Assembly: GCA_019633425.1 (NCBI GenBank)
Contig: WSUB01000046.1
Coordinates: forward strand, 62,001-126,000
Source of the DNA: Tulasnella sp. 424
Lineage: Eukaryota; Basidiomycota; Agaricomycetes; Cantharellales; Tulasnellaceae
Direction: 5' to 3'
DNA length: 64,000 bases
Part shown: positions 55,383-64,000 of the stretch, one piece after another
Layout of the letters: each line of letters starts with the position of its first letter
Numbering within the stretch: the stretch's first letter is position 1
Program-made: the position numbers and the translations under genes
Notes under the pieces: generated by a model
The model's input: the letters and a program-made list of their open reading frames with translations, nothing else
Database searches by the model: none
What the model was told of the DNA's origin: nothing

Positions 55383-55505
55383 ATGGATACGTACTTCACT
55401 ACCACCTCTTTCGCGTCCGCATCCGCCACCTCTAAGCCTGAGGAGGTTGCCATGGTAAATATGGAAGGAGGCGATGGCCAATCGGGCTTTTGCACCATTG
55501 CGTAA
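55383..55505 (+). CDS. Putative CaaX mating pheromone precursor (40 aa)
   Basis: A 40-residue intronless ORF that starts MDTYFTTTSFASASATS, continues with an acidic middle (KPEEVAMVNMEGGDG) and ends Gly-Phe-Cys-Thr-Ile-Ala (Cys37). CTIA fits the CaaX signal for farnesylation, AAX removal and carboxymethylation. Basidiomycete lipopeptide pheromone precursors share this build: MD start, Thr/Ser/Phe-rich head, acidic middle, Gly-rich mature end, C-terminal CaaX. The mature peptide would be the last ~10-14 residues; the N-terminal cut site (often after a charged pair such as Glu-Arg) is not clear here, with Glu20-Glu21 or Glu28 as candidates. Upstream lie a TATA-like box and a PRE match. No STE3-type receptor gene was found nearby, so it may be a stand-alone pheromone gene. 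A chance ORF is the alternative. Confidence 0.75.
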   Translation: MDTYFTTTSFASASATSKPEEVAMVNMEGGDGQSGFCTIA

Positions 55506-57885
55506 AGTTAGTGGAGCGTTTCCGATTGACAGTTTACTTGAAGCTTAAGGGCCTAACCAAAGTTACACAGATTCGCATTCCGGACTTTACATCTATACTC
55601 GGGCTCGCCTCAAATGGGCAACTCCCGCAATCCATGCACATCGGCGCTTTGCCTTTTCTTTCTTCACTTCAATGTTTTTCTTCCTCCCTATGCTTACTCA
55701 TGATTGGGCTTTCGAGTTGACGTATTACGGAATTACGAATTTTCGTTTTGTGATCTAGACTTTACGGTTACGTCCAGGGTTATCCGGCCTATCCGTCTAC
55801 CCCTCGTGCTTGAAGTCTTTGGCCATTTGAATCGTATGTATGTTATTCTAGTGAAGGTGTAAACCACCCATCCAAGAGAATGTCAACGCAGCGCGCCTCG
55901 CTTGCCTTGATGTTGTTCGAAGCGGGTCCAAATTCATCAGCCTCGTGCAGGACAATTGACAAACATGTTTGACATTGGCCTCGACATTCTCCTGAGACCC
56001 AATTCGTTTGTAATGCTGTTGCACCAATTCATCAACTACTCACCAAACCTCTAGTGACCAGTTCCAATTTCCTTCTTAAAATCGACGTGTTCAGCCCTTC
56101 GTTCAGGCGGGCCCTCGAGCAGCACGGTGCTGCTCGAGGGTCCGTGAAGGCGCTGTCTGCCCTCCGGCGCGTTTCCAAGCTACGGCTACGCACTTTCAAC
56201 GGAATACCGTCATTTTGGACTATTATATACTCCCCTGTTCCTTTACGCGCCAACGTTTCCATGCTCTTTCGGCCCGCCCAATTTTCGTCTTTGATATGAG
56301 TAAGGGACCGCTGCCGCAGATGGCGTTGAGCTTGGGCCGACGTTGAAATGGACCGAGAAGGTTTCCGATCTAGGAGCGGGTGCAGAAGGAAAGTCGTCTA
56401 AAGCAAATTGAGATGTGAGGTATAGGCATGCTGATCCTGGTACGAGCAGTATTCAAGAGCTCGAAGTGGTTTGGAGAGTTGTCGAGGTTTTCAGACCTGA
56501 CCTCCGATCACCTTTCAAGGCGGAAAGACGGGCAGACCTCGCCGGGTGCACATTCACAAAACTCTCATTCATTGGGAAGGGATGGGCCTCCGCTCGGTGA
56601 AGGTCTTGGAAATAAGAGTTGTAAGGAATTCTGGTTGGTCGTTTCCTCAAAATCCTCGCTAAGCCGTATTGCCAAACGCCCGCTGAATCAAAGCGCTGGT
56701 AAATGCTTCCAATAGGAGAACCAGTTTGAGAATCGATTCTCGGGCGAGACCCCGGGGGATTTGATGCGCACCGAGGCATAGCGTGACATTAATGCGATCT
56801 GAGAAAGGTCTGGCCCCTTCTCGGTGTTATAGGAAACACCTGCGTTGGTATTGTTTCGCCAGTAGTCGCCTTTCTAAACGAACTGTGTCTGTTCAGTACG
56901 AGATGGGGTGGACGAGATGTCCTGGAATGGTTGAACGTCGGAGGGCTTCCTAGAAGACTAACAGACATTTGGACGATGGATGCACACTTCCGGGTCTAGT
57001 TGATTTCAATCTCGAGTGCGCGGAGAGAGAAACCGTTCTCGACCTCCCTGCGACCAACAAGCTCCGCAATGTTAAAGGAGTTCCAATGAAATTTGCTGGA
57101 TAAGCAGAAGTTTGGAATTGCACCACTTTCGTGATGACGTCGAAGAGCACACTATAGGCAGATGCCTTGACGGCAGTCTATTGTGATCAATGCATTCTTT
57201 CGCGACCGGTCGCGGGAATTGTGAGAGGTTTAGCGCATTGGTGGCCGATCGTTGTCCGGACCAGTAGCGCCTACGGTGAAATCACAGGGCTGCATCCGCG
57301 GCCAGATTTCAAGTCCTCCACTACCGAGAACGAGAACGACATTCAAGTCCACCCAAATTCCGGACGGGAATCAATTTCCGCTGCAATGGGGAGCAAAAGA
57401 AGAAGAAGAAAAATTTATCAATATCCATTCCTGGATTCCAGGGGTGCGTTCAGGAACATCTAGTCTAACCTGGTGTGCTTGGCGTTCTTACCCATTTGAA
57501 CTGTGTGTAAATTGCCTCTGGTCAGGGTGCGCTTCTACTTGTCCTAATAATAGATTGTATATATAGTGTGACTGTTTTGCCTTCGTGTTCGGGATAAGGA
57601 CAGCCCGGCTGAAGGAATATCCTTTTATGATTGCAAGGCGAAACACCTTGCTAACTGATTTTACATCATAGTCACCGAGAACCAACGTTAGTCAAGTCAC
57701 AACACCACTCCCTGTCGGTCCCTTCCAATCGCGAATCTGGGCGCCGTCTAGCCCAATACCACGATATCCCTTTCACACCTCCCCACGGCGAATTCCGAGC
57801 ATCGGAACCGCCTTGAACGAGTAGCACGCCGTCTTCGCCCCTCCTCCCCGAGTCCATAACTGGAAATCATCCTGCTGGTCCTATA
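55506..57885. other. Intergenic region, repeats but no gene recognised
   Basis: Contains a near-perfect hairpin (56112-56140), a short diverged copy of the duplicated spacer near 55,785-55,845 (CTCGTGCTTGAAGTCTTTGGCCATTTGAA region), and from about 57,425 the spacer that precedes membrane-protein copy C. Other open frames lack patterns. Confidence 0.6.
56112..56140. repeat. Perfect inverted repeat, 14-bp arms, 1-nt spacer
   Basis: CCCTCGAGCAGCAC (56112-56125), one G, then GTGCTGCTCGAGGG (56127-56140). The GC-rich arms would form a very stable hairpin or cruciform. No gene boundary explains it. Confidence 0.9.
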
Positions 57886-58404
57886 TCACGGGGCGAGCTT
57901 CTTCTTCGCCCCGCCATTGGGATCTTTCTCCCCAAGCCCCGTTGGCGAAGTTGTGAAGTCGGGATCGTCCACATCAACCTCTACTTCCAGTTTGACCCTC
58001 GCTACCTTCCACCACGGCACATTTCCTGCTTCTCTCATCTCCTTGGGCACATATTCGAGGGTCCCCGACACTTGAACATGAGTTGGCCTTCCGTCTATCT
58101 CCCGCAGAACCGCCGCGAACCTCCCTATGTTCCAACAGGTTGCGAAAAGGCAGAGAAATGCAACTAGACGCAAGGCCTTGCGATTGATGGGTCCCAGCTC
58201 TGAGAGCCCTTCGTTGTTGGCTGAGGTTACTGGACGTGGGAGTTCTAATTTTGAATCCGGTTTGCATGGAGGGGTGTCGTAGGCGGTATTTGTATCACCG
58301 TCCACCACGTGCGGAGGCCTCCTGGACTTGGTAGAGTTGCATGAAGAGTGACTGGATTGCAAGATTTCTTGGGCAGCGATCTGCTTGTCGGAGCGAGCAT
58401 TCAT
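57886..58404 (-). CDS. Small single-pass membrane protein, family copy C
   Basis: 172 aa from the Met at 58404 (MNARSDKQIAAQEILQ...), chosen because it aligns with the starts of copies A and B; the frame stays open 48 codons further upstream. The helix is KALRLVAFLCLFATCWNIGR. The block after it (LREIDGRPTHVQVSGTLEYV to WWKVARVK) is identical in protein to copy A, while the N-terminal part and the C-terminal end (GAKKKLAP instead of RRDIALLG) are quite different. Uncharacterised family; lies about 8.8 kb from copy A. Confidence 0.65.
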   Translation of the reverse strand: MNARSDKQIAAQEILQSSHSSCNSTKSRRPPHVVDGDTNTAYDTPPCKPDSKLELPRPVTSANNEGLSELGPINRKALRLVAFLCLFATCWNIGRFAAVLREIDGRPTHVQVSGTLEYVPKEMREAGNVPWWKVARVKLEVEVDVDDPDFTTSPTGLGEKDPNGGAKKKLAP

Positions 58405-58877
58405 AGTAGCGAGTCTAGTTTTTGGAGTACGGAGGAAGCAGATGATAGGAGGGCAAGCGATGAAGAAAGGAGAATGCCTCTGGGGCGTGGGCAATATGTA
58501 AGTGTGTGGCGACGGTACCTGAACCGGAAGGACTGCGGAATACGCCAATGTTGGTCCGGTGACCTAGTTTGTTCAGCCGCGGATCACACTCAGCTGAAAC
58601 GGCATAATCAAGGACGAGAAGTAAAATTTATTATTGCGCTCCCAGGAAGTTTCGACAGACCATGCTTCCTCGGTATGCAGGCCAAACGACTAGTGTAGAA
58701 ATTATTGAGGAAGACGGCCCTTGATCCCAACAAGGAGCAAGCAATAGAGCAAAAAGATCATGTCATAACAAAAGGAAATATCATACAGATGAAAACCAAG
58801 ACATGTCCTCTACTAAAATAAAAAGGGGATGGACGAGTAGGGTACGCGAATCACGGTCGAGGCGAAAGGGGCCTAAC
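58405..58877. other. Intergenic spacer
   Basis: Upstream of membrane-protein copy C and downstream of the F-box gene (both minus strand). Around 58,600-58,680 it resembles the stretch upstream of the synthetase pseudogenes (AGGAAGTTT..). No gene seen. Confidence 0.5.
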
Positions 58878-60880
58878 TCATAGTTTCCCAGGCGATGGAT
58901 TTACCTTCATCTCAGCCACCTTCCGCATTAAAGCGAGCATCTCGTTCTGCATTTGCTCCGTTTTCATTTTCCTCTCCATCAATGCAGGAATCATCTTGCC
59001 CACATCCTCCCAAGCGTCTCTCCGCCTGGACAATATAGGCTCAAACTCGCTAGCGGCAACCGGAGCTGGCCAAAAGCGAGGGCTGCAATCGAAGAGGAAG
59101 AGACGGGGTTTAGTTCCGGATGGTGTGTTGTTCGCTTGGCGATAGGACGGCGGGATGGCGGATAGGAGTGGCGAGATCGTGGATAGCTCGATTTCGTCAG
59201 GGTCGGTGGTAGAAACGGTGTCAGCGATGAAATTGGCGACGTTGCTTGAGGAGCTGATATGCGATACGCCGAGATTGAGGTATCGGAGCTTCTTGTGCTC
59301 GACCACGTCGTTCTTTGATTCTCCACCGAGCAGCAACTCCTCCAAAGTTTGACCGCCTGCTACGCCAGTGTGAGTGCTGGGAACTTCTGTCGCGTTCACG
59401 AACAGACTAAGCTCCTCAAGATTCGGACAATTTCGGGCAAGGACAGTAAGAGCTTTGAGGGTCAGGTCACTCTTGATTTCCCTTTGAACTGCATACGCGG
59501 GTGTCTCGTTCAGCCACAGGACTTTCAGCTGCCGACCCCAAGCGCAATCCGTCCACGCGTCGAGCTCGGCATCATCCATTTTGAGGGGGAAATGGGTGGC
59601 CAATCCAAAGTGGGTCAACTTTGGCAAAAGGCTAACCGGTCGAATTGTCGCGGAAGTGATGTCAGTCGAGTGGCCTGGTGCGTCGGTGATTGGGAACGTT
59701 AATCCAAGATCTAGATCTTGGAGGTCGACAAGCGTTTCGCTGATGGCGGAAAGGAAGTCGTGAACTTGATGCGGCGCTTCGAGTTTGTTGGATGTGACGC
59801 AGAGTGATACGAGCTGCCTCGGGGCATGTGCGTGTGTAAAGAGCTTCTTGCTCTCGAAAAGGTTGAGGGTGTCGTAGGTAATGTCTCGTAATGCTGGGAA
59901 TGCACCATTCTGGAGCGTTTCGATTGTTGGCATGAGTCCTCCTTCCGTATCCTCCGAGTTACCCCACCAGTACGACTTCCGCTGACCAATGTACTGCAGA
60001 CTTGGGAGACTAGCCAACGAACTGAACACTCGATCGTTGGTCCAGAAGCGGGGAAGGATCAACCTCTCCAACCTTCCCATCTCCTTCAGCAAATCCAGCA
60101 CTTCCTCCTCCAGGGTAGATATGGCAAAGTCCGTGTTGAGTCGGAGCTCCCGTAGGTTTGGGGCACAGCGGGCTTGTAGCTGCTTGAGGAACGCCGACAT
60201 TGGCTTGTACTCCACGACGTTGTCGATTTTGATTTCCAGGAACGTCAAAGAGGGAACTAGGAACATGGAGAGGTTGCGGAGGACTTTGTGGGAGTATACA
60301 TTCCATGTTAAGCTCCGCAGCCGGGGAAAGACGTCTGCCAAGGTCAAGTCTGGCGGTCGGCTAGAATTGACTTTTGCGAGAGCCTTGTGGGAAGGTTCAT
60401 TCCATCGGTCACCAACAATCTCATCCATGCACGATAGTTGCTCCACTCTCCTTGAATAAGGCAGGAACCGCTTCCAGTCTGCCGGATGAAGGTCACGGTC
60501 GAAGTCGAATCGTCGGCACGAATGGCCGTCGTAGCTGGCTGCTCCTTCCAATGGACAAAGAATGGAGAATAGGAAGGATGCCCGTGGGATTACTCGCCAG
60601 AGAACGTCGAGAGCCGGGGTTGAAAGGGTCTTGGATGAACGAGCGGCGGTTGCAGTAGTGTTCTGGTCGGCGTGGAGGAACACTTCTCGCAGGAGTTCAT
60701 ACATCGACAAAAACGTTAGCATGGCGGGACTGGGCCGTGTCTCGGGTTGTGGGAGCACCTGAATTAATGGCAGCCACGTTATTAATTGGATCCGTTTTAT
60801 TGGGTGACTAAACTCACCTCGATCTGTGGTGCAGCGGGTGAGGCGTCGACAGTGGGTACAGGAGATGAACTGGATTCCAT
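58878..60880 (-). CDS. F-box and leucine-rich-repeat-like protein
   Basis: Probable substrate receptor of an SCF ubiquitin ligase; target unknown. Two exons, 60818-60880 and 58878-60758, join across a 59-nt intron (GTGAGT...ATTCAG) to 647 aa. The start MESSSSPVPTVDASP at 60880 is preferred to the internal Met at 60758, which follows a good splice acceptor. The F-box-like region is LTFLSMYELLREVFLHADQN, SSKTLSTPALDVLWRVI (about residues 35-80). After it comes a long series of Leu-rich repeats (LRSLTWNVYSHKVLRNLSMF, LRELRLNTDF, LKALTVLARNCPNLEELSLF). The C-terminus is charged and probably helical (MIPALMERKMKTEQMQNEML). Such genes are strongly expanded in Agaricomycetes. No lesions. Confidence 0.85.
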
Positions 60881-61954
60881 TTTGGTGGCAGAGAACAGCG
60901 ACGAGTGTAGGAATGTATAGGGGACAAGTGGTTGAGGTAAAAAGCGGATCACTCTTTTAAGCACAGCGCTTATGAGTCTTGACGCAATCTGAGGGCCGAC
61001 ACCGCCTGGGAACACGTGGTTCAGGTGTGGAGGGAATTCAGCCTTGTTGACGCAGACCACTAAAACGCCTGCCGTCAGTCGGAGACGAGGTTTTAAAGCT
61101 ACAAACGCTATCGACGTTAGCGGCGATGCTTCCATAGAGGTACATGGAAAGGGCTGAACCCGCCGCACATTAAAGGCCTGAACGTGAGGGTCCACGTTTG
61201 TGGTAACCGGGGGGGTACGAGTTTATTGCTGTTCTAAATGGAATATTGCCGTTTCTAAAGCGAGGCGAGACCTTGACGCGTATAGGTGTTTGACTACAAG
61301 AAAATGTCCAACACTAAACCGCAAAGTGCTTCGACAAGGGTGCTATTCAAAAAAGGACCTTCCAGGGGCGTAAGTTCGATTAGCAAAAGCGAACGACTAC
61401 ATGTGGGATACTGATTGGGAGGCATTTACCAACGGAGGATACTTGCGAGACTTGCACAACTGAAGTGGTGGTACCGGTCAGAAGTTGGCCGGACCTAACA
61501 ACCACGCAACAAACAAGTGCAAGCTTCCGTGACGGGCGCTCCACAGCCACGCCACCAGTTCCCCAACCGAACGCGCGTTGGCCTTGAGCTGAAATCGGAA
61601 GCACTGACTTTCGTCACAACCTACTATCAAGTCTCGCCTCAGTCTGTGTTCTATCAGCGCATTGTCTGCACCCATTTCGGGCTGGCTGGACAGCCACAGC
61701 CACCCCCGACGTGCTGTCATCGCGTCCCAACCAAAGATACCTTGGACATTCTCACCGTTGCTCAGGTATGAAAGGGAGGTGACCCCATTAGAGTACACAC
61801 AAATGCACGCAGTTTGAATGCTCTAATGATCGGAGCGGGAGTTGTCTGTCGACTCGCCCACCCCCGCATGCGTATTTTAATTGGCAAAGGTAAGGGGGAA
61901 TAATATAGGCAAGCAGAACGGCGCCGTGAAGGATATGTGAGATAACATTGAACA
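60881..61954. other. Intergenic region, no gene recognised
   Basis: Between the F-box gene start and the uL4m stop, both minus strand. The open frames (61517-61771 plus, 61478-61798 minus and others) have no family pattern. Confidence 0.55.
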
Positions 61955-62915
61955 TCACGTTGCACGCTGCAGGAACTCTAGACCCTCTCCTGGACCGGCC
62001 AAAGGTAACGCATCTTTTCCATACCGCCTCTCCAGCCACTCTACGGCAGAAACGTCCAGGACGATGCGCTTGGAACGCAAGATGTCGTAGATCGTCAACT
62101 CCTCGGCCGAGACCACCTCCACTCCTTGGAGATTGCCGGTCGTTCTTCGCAGGAGCTCTGGCACTCCGTGACCAGATACGAACAAGACTTTCGGCCAGGC
62201 TAGCTCCGCCAAGCGCTTGGACAAGTCCTTCGTCTTTGCTCCATCCCATTCCAGACTTTCCACCACTGATAACGAACGTTCTCCCAATTTGGCGCTGAGA
62301 GCTACGCGCATTCCCATCTCGACGACCTTTCGAGGGAGCTTCGTCGAGAAATCTCTCGGCTTCGGTCCGAATGCACGGCCACCTCCTCGAAGCATCGGAG
62401 AACCACGATCGCCCAAACGTGCGCGGCCAGATCCTTTTTGGGGGCGAAGTTTCCGACCGGATCCAGAAACTTCAGCTCGAGTCTTCGTACTGGCCGAGCC
62501 TTGACGGAGACCATCGCGGTAGTGAACAACGCATAGGTGAAGGATGTCTCGGCGAATTGGATGGGAAAACACTTCTGGGTCAAGAGCTACGACTTGGTTG
62601 CTCGATCTGGGCTCCCCTGCCTTTCTGCGTAAAAACGACGAGAGGGGAATGTATACTGGCGGCTGAGCCTGCACAAGTGAGGTGGCTGATATAAACTGCG
62701 GGTCAGCAATGCGTGGGGGTTAGAAATGTCTAATAGTACATACGGGGCGTCTTTTTGGTCAAGCTGGGTCCTGCATCAGTAACGCGTGCCAATCGATTGG
62801 CAGTTGTTGAAAATGGCCGAATTGAAGACAAGACAGCCTACAAGAGTCGTATTAGTGCTGTGAATTCTTAGTATCTCGCTAAACAAACCTTGCGCGTCGG
62901 TGTAAGGATAGACAT
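61955..62915 (-). CDS. YML6: Mitochondrial large-subunit ribosomal protein uL4m
   Basis: Component of the mitochondrial ribosome. Three exons, 62889-62915, 62744-62837 and 61955-62685, join to 283 aa. The N-terminus (MSILTPTRKAVLSSIRPFST, then TANRLARVT) is a good mitochondrial presequence. The mature part reads PPVYIPLSSFLRRKAG, VFSHPIRRDILHLCVVHYRD, SGSGRKLRPQKGSGRARLGDRGSPMLRGGGRAFGPKPRDFS (the L4 loop; written here only as a short landmark list: RPQKGSGRAR, GGGRAFGPKPR), LPRKVVEMGMRVALSAKL and a C-terminal domain ending GEGLEFLQRAT. A GTG just inside exon 3 is not the start; the two small 5' exons supply the presequence in frame. Head-to-head with RPS16, 260 bp apart. Confidence 0.9.
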
Positions 62916-63175
62916 GGCTTAGTTTCGAATTTCGACCAACGACGCGTGGAACGTCTCGCGGTTGAGCTGACCAACCACGGAAAGCTCGTGCTACCGTGTG
63001 AGATTCAACCAATTTCTATCTTGACCCCGTTTCGTTACATAGCGTCCACGCCGTCAAAAACAAGCCTCGGTGAGTGAAGAAACTCAAGCATACGCCATCT
63101 TGCATTGACGAATTTTGATATCCCTTTGCTCCCTTAAGGTCTCAATCGCCGCACTCAGCTTCTCACCCACCCAAC
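62916..63175. promoter_or_regulatory. Bidirectional promoter between uL4m and RPS16
   Basis: 260 bp between divergent start codons of a mitochondrial (62915, minus) and a cytosolic (63176, plus) ribosomal protein gene. A CT-rich stretch just before the RPS16 ATG (CTTCTCACCCACCCAAC) is typical of highly expressed fungal genes. Confidence 0.6.
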
Positions 63176-63898
63176 ATGGCCGACCGATCAACCAAGGTGT
63201 ACAGGAGAGTGAAGCCAACATGGGCTCGCTTCTCCAAGCCTTTGACCGCTGAGCAAGTCAAGCGCAGCTCAACCCTTTCAAAGCCCAAGTCAGCGCGCTC
63301 CGCTTCTGATCCATGGTCTGCAAAGGCTGCTAAGGCCAAATCCGCTAAGAAGGAGACCATCCGCGTTCAGAGCTTCGGCAAGAAGAAGGTGAGGCTTGAA
63401 TGTATAATGTCGCGTCTAATACACTCGCTAAACCTATCGGATGCAAACAGACTGCAACCGCTGTCGCCTTGATCAGAAACGGTCGCGGCGCAATCAAAAT
63501 CAACTCCGTCCCCATCAAGCTCATCCGCCCCGAAATCCTTCGCTATAAGCTCTACGAAACCGTCCTCGTTATTGGCGAAGAGTACTTCCGAGACCTCAAC
63601 ATCCGGTGCCGAGCGTCTGGTGGTGGTCAAACCGCTCAAATCTATGCCATTCGACAGGCCATTGCCAAGGCTGTAGTCGCCTACTACGCCAAGTACAAGG
63701 ATGCCGCTAGCGCTTTCGAGTTGAAGAAGCTGTACACGGAGTACGACCGGTCCCTCTTAATCGCCGATCCCAGACGGACTGAGCCGAAGAAATTCGGTGG
63801 TCGTGGTGCCCGTGCTCGTCGCCAAAAATCGTGGGTCTTCCGTCTACATTTTCAGTCCGCAAGCCTTCTGAAGTTTGTTTTCAAACAGTTACCGATAA
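63176..63898 (+). CDS. RPS16: 40S ribosomal protein uS9 (S16)
   Basis: Cytosolic small-subunit protein whose C-terminal tail reaches the P-site tRNA. Exons 63176-63388, 63451-63830 and 63889-63898 join to 200 aa. Family motifs: VQSFGKKKTATAVALIRNGRG, PEILRYKLYETVLVIGEE, RASGGGQTAQIYAIRQAIAKAVVAYY, YDRSLLIADPRRTEPKKFGGRGAR and RRQKSYR. The last exon is only 10 nt and completes the invariant Ser-Tyr-Arg-stop; reading on through the intron would lose it. The N-terminus has about 60 extra Lys/Ser-rich residues (MADRSTKVYRRVKPTWARFS...) before the part that starts the usual ~140-145-aa protein. This is either a true extension or an unrecognised intron (AAG|GTGTAC at 63197 to an acceptor before KETIRVQ). 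Confidence 0.93.
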
Positions 63899-64000
63899 AG
63901 GCGTGCGGGGAATTTTGGCCAGTGCTTCTTTGTGTATTCTTTACTCGTTGGATTTGGAGGCATTTCGATCCCATCCGACGCCATGTTGTCAATCTATTTG

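Noticed and set aside
61955..62663. GTG start for uL4m inside exon 3
   Set aside because: Two upstream exons join in frame from a proper ATG at 62915 and provide a mitochondrial presequence.

Overview
The window is nuclear DNA of a filamentous basidiomycete, most likely an Agaricomycete. The evidence is intron-dense genes (introns mostly 50-70 nt, CTAAC/CTGAC-type branch sites), a CBM1-GH10 xylanase, Vac8, a mitochondrial Psd1-type decarboxylase, and a short CaaX peptide that looks like a basidiomycete mating pheromone precursor. No prokaryotic operons, CRISPR arrays, tRNA or rRNA genes were recognised. Most genes are split, so coordinates span exons plus introns. Where the exons could be joined in frame by eye, they are listed in the evidence.

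Layout. 0-10 kb: a decayed NAD(P)-epimerase-like pseudogene, phosphatidylserine decarboxylase (+), a ChaC gamma-glutamylcyclotransferase (-) and the TRAPP III subunit TRS85/TRAPPC8 (-). 10-15.3 kb: three intact tandem copies of an SHB17-like sedoheptulose-1,7-bisphosphatase gene, each behind a CACGTG-containing repeated promoter. 15.5-26 kb: VAC8 (-), head-to-head with a CofD/UPF0052-family gene (+), a DHA2 MFS transporter (-) and a secreted CBM1-GH10 xylanase (-). 28.3-32 kb: a 934-residue HMG-box transcription factor (-), followed by about 7.5 kb without a recognisable gene that contains a degenerate ~170-bp tandem repeat. 39.4-43.6 kb: octanoyltransferase LIP2 (-) head-to-head with mitoribosomal uL14m (+), then a second MFS transporter (-).

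44.8-58.5 kb is a duplicated, rearranged segment. An intact 18-exon acyl-CoA synthetase-like gene is followed by two 5'-truncated pseudogene copies. Three copies of a small single-pass membrane protein of unknown function, one WW-domain protein gene and two fragments of its 3' end, and a 40-codon putative pheromone precursor gene lie in the same stretch. 58.9-64 kb: an F-box protein (-), mitoribosomal uL4m (-) and 40S ribosomal protein uS9/RPS16 (+), the last two head-to-head.

Two themes stand out. First, microexons: in-frame gene models that rebuild invariant family motifs need exons of 4, 6, 8, 8, 13, 14, 14, 15, 15 and 16 nt. Second, possible mating biology: the putative pheromone gene has a perfect match to the Ustilago pheromone-response element upstream, and an HMG-box regulator of the type that binds such elements is encoded in the same window.
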